The notes below the pieces were generated by a model. The model was not told the DNA's origin, made no database searches, and worked only from the letters and a program-made list of their open reading frames with translations. This document shows positions 17,284 through 24,698 of a stretch of 64,000 nt of DNA, piece by piece. The DNA comes from Maioricimonas rarisocia (GTDB lineage Bacteria > Planctomycetota > Planctomycetia > Planctomycetales > Planctomycetaceae): NCBI RefSeq assembly GCF_007747795.1, contig NZ_CP036275.1, positions 2,586,853 to 2,650,852 on the forward strand, read 5' to 3'. The stretch's first letter is position 1. Each line of letters opens with the position of its first letter. A program made the position numbers and the translations under genes.

Positions 17284-18090
17284 TCAATCTGACGGGAGCA
17301 TTTCGCTGGGCGTCCCCCGATCGCATTCGAGAAGCCGTTCTCTCCAGTCGCGGAGAAAGCGGTGAGCAACGTCGGAGATTTGTTGTCGCTTCTCTCCGAC
17401 TGCGGTGATGTGCTCGACCGTCAGTTTTTTGATTCCGTGAGCAATGTCTTTGCGGGTCGAGTAGCTCGTGTCGATCCAGTCGGAATCCCCCGGAATGAAG
17501 GGCCACTCGCTGCAGTCCCCCCAGAGAGCTTTGAAGCACTCCCACACCTGGCTTTTCGCCCCGTTCTTGGCTCGCTCTTTGTCTACGGAATCCACGTACC
17601 GGTAGTACTTCGAAGCAACAATCTCAATCGAGTTCCAGAGAGCCAGATACGCGTCCAGAGGGTCCTCGGCATAGCGGCCCTTCCGATACCAGCCGAGCGC
17701 ACGCAGAAACGACGGGCTTCCCTCGCGTAGAAGCTGGGCTTCGGCAAACGCCATCTCGAATTCGGACTCGTCGACAACGCGACGCACCTCGTGAGGGCGG
17801 CGAGCGGGACGAGTCGTTTCGACGGAGCTGAGAGACAGTGGTTGATCAATCGCGATCGTCAGCGAGTCGAGCATTTGCCCGAAAAAGACAATCGCGGCCC
17901 TGAGTGCAGCGTCCTCGCCCGGCGCTCGCGTTGTCACCGTCGCATGCAGTCCCCCTGCCTGACGTGATCGTAGGTCAATCTCACTGTAGAACGGATCATC
18001 GGGCCGAAAGCCCTTCTGTTGTTCAGTTCGGATACGACGTCGAACCGAAATCGGACCGTCGACAAACAAGTCAACTTCCCAAATCTGCAT
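17284..18090 (-). CDS. ApeA-like HEPN-domain protein
   Basis: This 268-residue protein starts at MQIWEVDLFVDG (ATG 18090); a longer frame to 18204 is possible but looks non-coding. The C-terminal half has the HEPN pattern: a helix with ALWNSIEIVASKYYRYVD, then YSTRKDIAHGIKKL, in which R213-K-D-I-A-H218 is the Rx4H motif. The layout matches ApeA-like HEPN proteins, ribonucleases that act in abortive infection. The N-terminal 120 residues are mostly beta strands and may be a sensing domain. No partner antitoxin gene is adjacent. It lies at the left flank of the integrative element and could be element cargo (inference). No membrane segment is seen. Confidence 0.75.
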   Translation of the reverse strand: MQIWEVDLFVDGPISVRRRIRTEQQKGFRPDDPFYSEIDLRSRQAGGLHATVTTRAPGEDAALRAAIVFFGQMLDSLTIAIDQPLSLSSVETTRPARRPHEVRRVVDESEFEMAFAEAQLLREGSPSFLRALGWYRKGRYAEDPLDAYLALWNSIEIVASKYYRYVDSVDKERAKNGAKSQVWECFKALWGDCSEWPFIPGDSDWIDTSYSTRKDIAHGIKKLTVEHITAVGEKRQQISDVAHRFLRDWRERLLECDRGTPSEMLPSD

Positions 18091-18514
18091 GACCGGACTC
18101 CAATCTTCTGGTTTAGGCGGGCTACTAGAGGCATAGTAGCCACATCGTCGGGCATTGCTGACGTCTTCCTTCGGCGAAGAACGCGAATATTCGACGCTTC
18201 TCATCTCGTTTGGGACACCTGCCCGTTGGCTGCGGACTCGACGTCAGTTTCCATGGCCCATGGAAGACTTCGCTCGCAGGTGTCGTGGTGCATTCCAACT
18301 GCGGTCGCTCCCATCCTAGCCGTAAGGACTCCTGGACCGCGCCAGAAACCGGCGTTTCGTTTGGGACGTTCGATCATTCCGATCGGGCGTGCCCACCGCC
18401 ATCTGTTACCGCGAAGCATTGATTCGCAACGACTGAGTGGCGGGACCGCGGGACTCATTCGGCGGGGCGAGCGATCACCGGCGCAGTCGCGCGGCTTCCG
18501 CGGCACGCCGATCG
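18091..18514. other. 424-bp stretch between HEPN gene and DnaB-like helicase gene
   Basis: There is no convincing gene here. A minus-strand frame of 72 codons (18201-18419, ATG 18419) is open and Arg/Gly rich, but I see no strong ribosome site and no recognisable domain. The stretch lies immediately downstream of the helicase gene and upstream of the HEPN gene, so it should hold the HEPN promoter. No clear palindrome was seen. Confidence 0.4.
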
Positions 18515-19804
18515 TCACACGACCGGTCGAAATCGTGTCGTTCTGCCGTCCCATAACAGGCGCACAACTCCGGTCGTCCCGTTGCGGTTTTTCGCGATGA
18601 TCAGCTCGGCCTCGTCGTCCGGTGCGCCGGGTTCGTGCATGGCTGCGCGATGCAGCAGGAGCACGATGTCGGCATCCTGTTCGATCGCTCCCGACTCGCG
18701 CAGGTCAGAGAGTCGGGGGCGCTTGACCTCGCGATACTCGACCGCCCGGTTGAGCTGAGATAACGCGATCACCGGAATCTCCAACTCTCTGGCCAGGGAT
18801 TTGAGCCCGCGCGACATGGCCGCCACCTCGGACTCCCGATTCGCTCGTTTGTCTTTAGAGGCGAGAATCTGAAGGTAATCGACGACGATCAGTCCTAAAC
18901 CGTGCCGCCGCCGATACCGCCGTGCCGTCGCAGCAATTCTCGAGACGGTCTGTCCAGGGATATCGTCAATGGAGAGACGACGCCCGGCCATCCGCTCCTG
19001 GGCTTCGGCGATACGCTGCTCGTCACTAGAGTCGAGCCGCCCCGTGCGAATTCGTTCGAGCGGTAATCCGGACTCGGCCGCCAGGAGACGCTCGAGCAGT
19101 TCCGTGCAGGTCATCTCGCACGACACGAATAGGACTTGAGTTGCGCAGGCAAGTTGCGATGCGAGGGAGCATGCCAACGCAGTCTTTCCGGTAGCAGGTC
19201 GCGCCGCCAGCACCAAGAGGTTTCCCGCCCGCAGGCCACCGTTCAGTCGGTGATCCAGTTCTGGAAATCCGGTCGGGGTAGCTCGCTCGTGTTCTCCGTA
19301 ACCAGCCCGCCAGTCGGCGAGAGCATCCAGGATTGATACCGGCTCGACGTCCCGGCCCCGGTCTTCGACGGCATCCAGTCCACGGCGTGCCTCGGCGACG
19401 ATCTCTCCGAGATCGCGTGACCTGTCCGACGTGGCGTTCTGTAACTCTTTCCCAACTGATTGAGCTCGTCGGCGATCTGCGTCGGCACGGACGACGGAGG
19501 CATAGAACTCGCAGTGGTCGGCATGGGGAACTTCGTTGAGTGCATCGTGGATGCCGACAGCTCCGCCCACTTTCGCAAGCAAATCGTGCGATTCCAGGAG
19601 TCGGCCCACGCTGATCGGGTCAATCGGAGTTCCGGTCCGGTGCAGGTCGACAGCGGCCTGAAACATGATCGCGAGCCCAGGGTTGGCCAGATCGCCTGCT
19701 GAGACGATTCCGTCGATCTCATCGAGCCAAGACGGGTCCAGCAGGATCGACCCGACGAGTGCCCGTTCCGCACCCCCGTCGATGCTTTCGAGTTTTGACA
19801 TCAT
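18515..19804 (-). CDS. DnaB-like replicative helicase of the integrative element
   Basis: This 429-residue protein has the two-domain DnaB layout. The N-terminal helical domain (GAERALVGSILLDPSWL, then DLANPGLAIMFQAAVDLH) is the primase-interaction domain. The C-terminal RecA-type domain has Walker A in VLAARPATGKTALACSLA, Walker B in LIVVDYLQIL and the late motif VIALSQLNRAVEYR. It is shorter than typical chromosomal DnaB (about 450-470), as in phage-type enzymes. Its start overlaps the stop of the HTH replication protein by 4 nt, so the two are translated together and probably form an initiator-helicase pair. It would unwind DNA at the element's origin after excision (inference). Confidence 0.9.
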   Translation of the reverse strand: MMSKLESIDGGAERALVGSILLDPSWLDEIDGIVSAGDLANPGLAIMFQAAVDLHRTGTPIDPISVGRLLESHDLLAKVGGAVGIHDALNEVPHADHCEFYASVVRADADRRRAQSVGKELQNATSDRSRDLGEIVAEARRGLDAVEDRGRDVEPVSILDALADWRAGYGEHERATPTGFPELDHRLNGGLRAGNLLVLAARPATGKTALACSLASQLACATQVLFVSCEMTCTELLERLLAAESGLPLERIRTGRLDSSDEQRIAEAQERMAGRRLSIDDIPGQTVSRIAATARRYRRRHGLGLIVVDYLQILASKDKRANRESEVAAMSRGLKSLARELEIPVIALSQLNRAVEYREVKRPRLSDLRESGAIEQDADIVLLLHRAAMHEPGAPDDEAELIIAKNRNGTTGVVRLLWDGRTTRFRPVV

Positions 19805-20661
19805 GCCACCTCCGTGGCAACGAGATCGTCTGGAACCGGTGCCGCCCGAAATCTGTTAGCGAGTGCAGCGACAGATTCGGTCGCCCCGTTCCGACCTTCC
19901 GATGCCTTGCCGGCATCCGCTGCCTGGCGTTCCTGCTTCCTCAAGAATTGTCGAGCCCGGTCTTCCATTTCGTCGCTTCCGCGACTCCAGTCGCGGCGCT
20001 TCACGCATTGGACGAAGAAGGCTGCCGGATGTCGCAGGCGGCCCGGATCATCTCGAGCGTGTGCGTGGCGGCAGTATTGCCAGCACGTCAGGGCCTGAAC
20101 GCGATGCTCGGGACGGGTCAGACCATCCGCCTCCATTCGAACGAGAACTTCCATTCCGCGTCGCAGCAGATCGTCTCCACCGAAGTCGGCGTCCGAGCAG
20201 AATTGCTTTGTCCCCGGATGCCCATTCGAAACACCTCCTCGACTCCCGTTGGTGTTTCTCTTGTTGTTTCTCTTGGTTCTTTTGTCCGCCACTGGTGGCG
20301 GGTCCGAATCCGCCACTGGCGACGGGTCTGCTCCGTTACTGGTGGCGGGACCATTGCTGGAATCGCGGGCGTCCGGTGGGAGCTCCCGTTCCACTGCACT
20401 CCAGATGATGGAGCGGAGAGCGGATTGACCGGTTCTTCGCCTGCTGAAGACGATTCCACCATCCATCAACGATGTGAGTTGGCGTTCTGCCGTCCGAACT
20501 TTCATCGAGCAGCTCTTCGCCAGCGTCTCGACACTTGCCCACGTGTGTTCGTTGTTGCCGATGTGAAGCGCAAGCGAGAGCAGCATCAACTTCTGCTGCA
20601 TAGGTAAGTTCGTGTTCAAAATCATTCGCTGGCGGCTGGCCAGGTTCTCAGGCAGGCTCAT
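19801..20661 (-). CDS. helix-turn-helix replication protein (phage O/DnaD-like role)
   Basis: In this 286-residue protein residues 15-75 form a winged helix of the HTH_36 type (PMQQKLMLLSLALHIGNNEHTWASVETLAK, then MKVRTAERQLTSLMDGGIV), common in plasmid and phage replication proteins. The middle is Pro/Ser/Asn rich and probably a flexible linker. The C-terminus is helical and acidic/basic mixed (ARQFLRKQERQAADAGK), which could bind the helicase. The gene directly precedes and overlaps the DnaB-like gene, a layout typical of phage O/P-like pairs. The origin may lie within it, as in lambda O, but I did not identify clear iterons. Confidence 0.75.
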   Translation of the reverse strand: MSLPENLASRQRMILNTNLPMQQKLMLLSLALHIGNNEHTWASVETLAKSCSMKVRTAERQLTSLMDGGIVFSRRRTGQSALRSIIWSAVERELPPDARDSSNGPATSNGADPSPVADSDPPPVADKRTKRNNKRNTNGSRGGVSNGHPGTKQFCSDADFGGDDLLRRGMEVLVRMEADGLTRPEHRVQALTCWQYCRHAHARDDPGRLRHPAAFFVQCVKRRDWSRGSDEMEDRARQFLRKQERQAADAGKASEGRNGATESVAALANRFRAAPVPDDLVATEVA

Positions 20662-20761
20662 TCGACTAGTCCTCGGCCCGGCCCGGTCGTTTATGGCTGA
20701 ATGCTCGACGAACTGCGCGGCCCGTCGGATGGCGAGTGGGACGAACCGTAAGCGGCAATGA

Positions 20762-21037
20762 CTACCGGATTAAGTCCAGCACACCATCAGAGCGACGGCG
20801 GCGTTTCCGCCGCGGCTCCGCTGGTTTCGGTGCCCGCGTCGCTTCGAATTCGGCGACAGCCTCTGGCGGAATTCGCCAGCGGGGGCGGCCATTCGGATTT
20901 CGCGCCACGTTGACCGCCCGCAGCTCGCCGCGGCGGATGAGATCACGCACCGTGTCTGCTTTTATTTGCAGCTGGGCGGCAAGTTCACGAACGGTGAGAT
21001 ACGTCCGCACGGTGGGGGCGGGGCGATCACTTTTCAT
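20762..21037 (-). CDS. excisionase/MerR-type DNA-binding protein (HTH_17)
   Basis: This 91-residue protein contains TYLTVRELAAQLQIKADTVR followed by DLIRRGELRAVNV and RPRWRIPPEAVAEFEA, the winged-helix helix-turn-helix of AlpA/excisionase-type proteins. Such proteins bend DNA for integrase-mediated excision or regulate element genes. The start at 21037 overlaps the preceding small gene by 11 nt. A short basic C-terminus (RRKRRRRSDG) adds DNA affinity. Its position between the integrase and the replication genes suits a directionality factor or regulator; which one cannot be decided. Confidence 0.8.
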   Translation of the reverse strand: MKSDRPAPTVRTYLTVRELAAQLQIKADTVRDLIRRGELRAVNVARNPNGRPRWRIPPEAVAEFEATRAPKPAEPRRKRRRRSDGVLDLIR

Positions 21038-21185
21038 TGTCGCCCTCCCGCGGTGACAGCTCGTCCCGCTTGCGCGCTACCTTGAGCAGCTGCCGCAGCA
21101 CTGCCACTTCCCGTAGGCAGCGTCCGATTGCGGCACGAATTCGCGTCTCGCTCGGCACGCGTTTCAGAATCTCAGAAGCTCTCAT
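21027..21185 (-). CDS. small basic protein overlapping the excisionase gene
   Basis: This 52-residue frame starts at ATG 21185 (MRASEILKRVPSETRIRAAI) and ends at 21027, overlapping the excisionase start by 11 nt. It is helical and basic, with no recognised domain. The overlap and same orientation suggest coupled translation. It may be a small regulator of the integrative element, or only a leader frame. Confidence 0.5.
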   Translation of the reverse strand: MRASEILKRVPSETRIRAAIGRCLREVAVLRQLLKVARKRDELSPREGDNEK

Positions 21186-21258
21186 TGGCCTTCCCCTGTC
21201 TTCTCGGTTCCGAGGAGACTAGGGGAAGCCGGATCGCCGTGCCCGGACACTTTGCGTC

Positions 21259-21966
21259 CTATTTCCGTCCGAGATCGCGTAGCGTCACGGTGCCGGATTT
21301 GATGTCGAGCGCCAGCTGGAGATCGCTGTGAATTAACAGTTTCTTCTCGATCCGCTGCAGCATCTTTTGCGCGGCTTCATCGGTCTGCTGTGCCGTGGCG
21401 ATCTGCTTGATCGGTTGCGGCTTCATGTCACGCAGATGCCGGAACATTTTGCGCTGTTGCTGCGACAACGTGTGTTCCGCCAGGTCCAATCGTTGCTCAA
21501 GGTCACGAGACGGGGACGCTTCCGGCGGAGGTGTGATCTCAGGCCGCCCCGCCTTGAACTGTTCGCGTGCAGCGGCCATGGCCGTTTCGAGGCTCGCGAT
21601 CGCGGCGTCGCCGAGTCTCATCGCGGCCGCCTCGTCCGTCACGTCCCCCTCGCACAGAAGTGCGAAAACGTCGTCGACGCTGGCGGCATCTGCCCCGAGT
21701 GTGTTGCAGAAGTCCAGAATGTGCGGGTGCCACAGCCGAAACTTCCGGTCCCTCGGAATCGTCAGGTGTCCTTTCACGTAGGCGGTCCAGTCCCCGGTTC
21801 CAGACTTTTTCGACGCGTACAGCGTCGCGAGATAGCTTCGACCGCTCCCCGTGATCCTTTCGATATCTCGTTTGAGAGCGTCCCGGTGGTGCTCGAGTTG
21901 ATCGAGAACTGATCGCGGGTCTCGCGGCACCCCATCCTTGCGCGACGTGTCCGGCGTCCGGCTCAT
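21259..21966 (-). CDS. unknown element protein, possible repressor
   Basis: This 235-residue protein begins at ATG 21966 after GGGGGAG; a longer frame to 22047 starts within repetitive C-runs and is unlikely. Residues 15-85 (VLDQLEHHRDALKRDIERITG, then LATLYASKKSGTGDWTAYVKGHLTIPRD) may form an XRE-like helical DNA-binding region. The C-terminal half is long-helical (AEHTLSQQQRKMFRHLRDMK, then ETAMAAAREQFKA), probably coiled coil. It is transcribed away from 22337, and the shared 370-bp region carries a promoter with an internal palindrome. A repressor role fits that position but is inferred. Confidence 0.6.
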   Translation of the reverse strand: MSRTPDTSRKDGVPRDPRSVLDQLEHHRDALKRDIERITGSGRSYLATLYASKKSGTGDWTAYVKGHLTIPRDRKFRLWHPHILDFCNTLGADAASVDDVFALLCEGDVTDEAAAMRLGDAAIASLETAMAAAREQFKAGRPEITPPPEASPSRDLEQRLDLAEHTLSQQQRKMFRHLRDMKPQPIKQIATAQQTDEAAQKMLQRIEKKLLIHSDLQLALDIKSGTVTLRDLGRK

Positions 21967-22336
21967 ACTCTGCTCCCCCCAAACCCTATGCAGTACAGCC
22001 CCCCCCCAAGAAGCTCTGAGATTAACCCGCCGGAAGTCGGAAATCACGCTCGCAAATTGCCGACCTGCGCAAGCAAAGTTATGGCTTCGACAGTCGAGTG
22101 CGGAGCCGGAACCAGCGGTTTCGCGACAATCAGCCGCAATCTCCCCGAAAGCCCGGCTGTCGGGGGCAGCGAGCCGCGGCCATGGCCGATGCGGTGGCGG
22201 CGTAAACGCTGAGTGCGGCGTGGCTTAGCAGGCTTGCGCCGTCCGAGCTCTCTCGGCTACAATGAGGCGGACACAAGCGGCGGAACTTGCGTCCGGGCCC
22301 CCAGTAGTGTGGAACGTTGGTCTGGAGGATTTTTGG
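21967..22336. promoter_or_regulatory. divergent control region of the integrative element
   Basis: This 370-bp intergenic region separates the unknown minus-strand gene and the plus-strand gene at 22337. It contains two poly-C runs near 21970-22012 and the promoter listed separately at 22234-22263. No gene was supported here. Confidence 0.5.
22234..22263 (+). promoter_or_regulatory. sigma-70-like promoter with palindromic operator in the spacer
   Basis: TTGCGC (22234-22239) and TACAAT (22258-22263) are spaced by 18 nt. Inside the spacer lies the palindrome CCGAG-CTCT-CTCGG (22243-22256). The predicted start near 22270 is about 65 nt before the ATG at 22337. A repressor bound here would block RNA polymerase. 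Confidence 0.5.
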
Positions 22337-23110
22337 ATGAAGCGTCGAATTCGCGATGCCGTGATCGAGGGCTACCCGTCGAAATTCGTGCCGGAAACTC
22401 TCCCGGCGACGGTCCCGCGCACGGCCGCTCAGGCGACCGCCATTTTGGACGGTCTCCGCCCGACGCCGGCGAACCTCGCGCCCAGCGAGTCGTGGCGGCG
22501 AATGGTCGGCGGCCGAAAACGGTACAACGTCGATCGGCAGAACAATGCGATGGCGCGTCGCGAAGCGATCCTCGCCTGGCTGCTGCGGCATCGGCAGGCG
22601 GTCTGGTTCGACGTGCTTGGGGAGTACTGCCCGGTCGATCGGATCGTCATGCGGCACGGCGACGGTGCGATGCTGGCGCGGGCTCTTCACGTGGGCAAGG
22701 CCACGATCTGCCGCGATCTCTCTGCACTGCAGGCGGTCGCCCCGAGGCTGTTCGGGCTTAACTGTTGTGAGGTGACGTATGAAGAGTACATGGGTGGCTG
22801 GCGTTACGCCCACCGCGCGGAAATGGGGAACGAGCAGCCGCACCAGAATCTGCGGTTTCCGGCCAATCAGAATGGCCCGAAGAGCCGGACTCGGCGTGTC
22901 GCACACGCAGCCACCGGTCCGAGCAGCGATCGCGCGATGACCTCGGCGTCCGACTCAGGATCAGGTGGGCAAGAACGCGGTCACCATGCCGCGCCGGATG
23001 AACGACGAGCGGTCACTCCGGAACACTATCTCGCCCTGCTCGAACTGCACTGCCGCGAGCTGGACAAGCCCAAGCGAAGTCGACGCGTGGCCGCTGCGGC
23101 GAGTCCATGA
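22337..23110 (+). CDS. unknown plus-strand protein of the integrative element
   Basis: This 257-residue protein has an ATG at 22337 preceded by GGAGGA with 7-nt spacing; an upstream in-frame ATG at 22262 lies in the promoter and is rejected. Residues around 120-150 (ARALHVGKATICRDLSALQ) resemble a helix-turn-helix, and the protein is basic overall, with a low-complexity, probably disordered C-terminus. It is the only plus-strand gene in the element and is transcribed toward the integrase gene, with 64 bp between their ends. It may be a regulator or initiator. No family is recognised. Confidence 0.6.
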   Translation: MKRRIRDAVIEGYPSKFVPETLPATVPRTAAQATAILDGLRPTPANLAPSESWRRMVGGRKRYNVDRQNNAMARREAILAWLLRHRQAVWFDVLGEYCPVDRIVMRHGDGAMLARALHVGKATICRDLSALQAVAPRLFGLNCCEVTYEEYMGGWRYAHRAEMGNEQPHQNLRFPANQNGPKSRTRRVAHAATGPSSDRAMTSASDSGSGGQERGHHAAPDERRAVTPEHYLALLELHCRELDKPKRSRRVAAAASP

Positions 23111-23174
23111 CCGAAGCGGCAGGTGTGGCCGCTCGATATTCGATTGCATCGGCGGACCGGGCCGGAGTCGTCCG

Positions 23175-24344
23175 CTACATGTTTTGATCGTCCCCCTCGG
23201 GCGGCGTTGCCGGCTTTCTTGTGTCGGGCCACAGCCACGTCCGCACGACTGCGACCACGTCCCGCAGACGGTCATCCGAGATGCGGTGCCGGTAGTTCGC
23301 TGCCATACTGTGGTCGGCATGCCCCATGATCAGGTCGACGGCCACCTGATCCCTCGACTCTCCGGCCTGTGTCTCGAACGTGTGCCGCAGCGAATAGAAG
23401 TTCCGCCGGTCCTTGATTCCGAGCGAGTTCAGCAACCGCCGAAAGCTTGGCGTAATGGTGTCTGTTCGGGATTTCTCCGTCATCCGCAAATAACGTCGGC
23501 CATGCGACGTCAGGAAGACGCAGTCAGCGTCCGCATCGCCCTTCGGCTTCGGGCGCGTCTGAAGGCTTTCCTGAAGCGCCGCGACGGTCTCTGGCCATAG
23601 TGGGCATCTGCGCTCGATCTCCGTCTTCGGACGGGGATACTCGAGCCAGCCAGCCTGGAGGTCGACGTGCCGCCGCTGGAGATTGGCGATGTCGCTCTGC
23701 CCCAGCCCGGCATTGATGCCGAGCAGGATCATGGCCCGGAGCGGCTGCGATGCCGCTGCGAGAATTGCTTTGATTTCTTTGGCCGAGAAATCCTTGCGGC
23801 CGTACGCGCGCGTCGCTTTCAGCCTTGCCCGCCGCGACGGGGGTTTGAAGTCAGGCCCGAATCGGACGGAATGCTCGAGCAGGCCGCTTTCGTACGCCCA
23901 CCGAAACGGCATCCGCGTGACCACGATGTCTTTCTGCAGACGCACCGGCCCGTGCGATCTGGCAAACGAGTCGCGGAGTTGGCGGAAGTCGTCTGCCGTC
24001 AGCTCGTCCGCGGGGCGGTGCTTGCCGAAGAAACTGGCGACGTGCTGCAGGACTGTCAGATAGTCGCGATACGTCGGGAGGGTGAGTTCCCCGGACACAA
24101 CGCGGCTGTGCTTCGCGGTCAGGAACCGGTCGAACAGTTCCTTGAGAGTCAGGTGATCGTGCGAACGACCGGCTTCCTCGTCTTCCAGGCGTTTGAGAGC
24201 TGCCTCCGGATCGTCCCAAGGCCCGTAGTAGTAGAATTTGCCGTGCTTCTTGCGGGCCCACTGTCCGTTCGCGTGTGGGAACAGCGGAAATCCCTCGGGA
24301 CGCTCTGGTTTCGTCCGTTTCGCCTGTGCAGTAGAATTTGCCAT
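23175..24344 (-). CDS. tyrosine recombinase/integrase of planctomycete type
   Basis: This 389-residue protein (start MANSTAQAKRT at 24344) has an N-terminal Arm/SAM-like core-binding region (LTLKELFDRFLTAKHSRVVS, then YRDYLTVLQHVASFFGKHRP) and a catalytic domain with the beta-hairpin Lys in YPRPKTEIERR, box II YSLRHTFET, IMGHADHSM and the nucleophile Tyr in AANYRHR. The first catalytic Arg, normally in TG-L-R-xx-E, appears as INAGLGQSDIANL, with Gly in place of Arg; as I recall, several planctomycete integrases share this feature. It lies 153 bp from the 5' end of a tRNA-Leu gene, transcribed away from it, suggesting that this tRNA region is the attachment site. Confidence 0.9.
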   Translation of the reverse strand: MANSTAQAKRTKPERPEGFPLFPHANGQWARKKHGKFYYYGPWDDPEAALKRLEDEEAGRSHDHLTLKELFDRFLTAKHSRVVSGELTLPTYRDYLTVLQHVASFFGKHRPADELTADDFRQLRDSFARSHGPVRLQKDIVVTRMPFRWAYESGLLEHSVRFGPDFKPPSRRARLKATRAYGRKDFSAKEIKAILAAASQPLRAMILLGINAGLGQSDIANLQRRHVDLQAGWLEYPRPKTEIERRCPLWPETVAALQESLQTRPKPKGDADADCVFLTSHGRRYLRMTEKSRTDTITPSFRRLLNSLGIKDRRNFYSLRHTFETQAGESRDQVAVDLIMGHADHSMAANYRHRISDDRLRDVVAVVRTWLWPDTRKPATPPEGDDQNM

Positions 24345-24497
24345 GTCGGCGGCCTCAGATTTCGGGAGAGGTGACCCTGTAAGGCACATCGCGTGTCCAG
24401 TTCCGGCAAATTCCATTGTAGCAGGTGTCGTGTGGGTGTCGTCGACCTTTCTCTATCAGCGAGTGGTGTGGTATAAGTTGTTTTGTGGTAGTTCATT

Positions 24498-24579
<82 letters not shown>

Positions 24580-24606
24580 TTCGCCCGGCCCTGTTCGCAT
24601 CTGTAG

Positions 24607-24624
24607 GGCCGGCTATTGCCGGCC
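24607..24624. terminator. hairpin after tRNA-Leu, possible bidirectional terminator
   Basis: GGCCGGC (24607-24613) and GCCGGCC (24618-24624) form a perfect 7-bp stem with loop TATT. It lies between the tRNA 3' end and the 3' end of the ThuA-DUF1080 gene on the other strand. There is no T run, so intrinsic termination is uncertain. Confidence 0.45.
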
Positions 24625-24698
24625 GCCGCAATCCCAGGCCGCTTCCTTCCTGTCCTCGAAACCCACCGGTCGCGTGCTCCGCGAACGGACGTGCGAAC

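Noticed and set aside
22130..22906. 258-codon minus-strand frame
   Set aside because: It opposes the plus-strand gene at 22337, which has a good promoter and ribosome site; the minus product has no domain.
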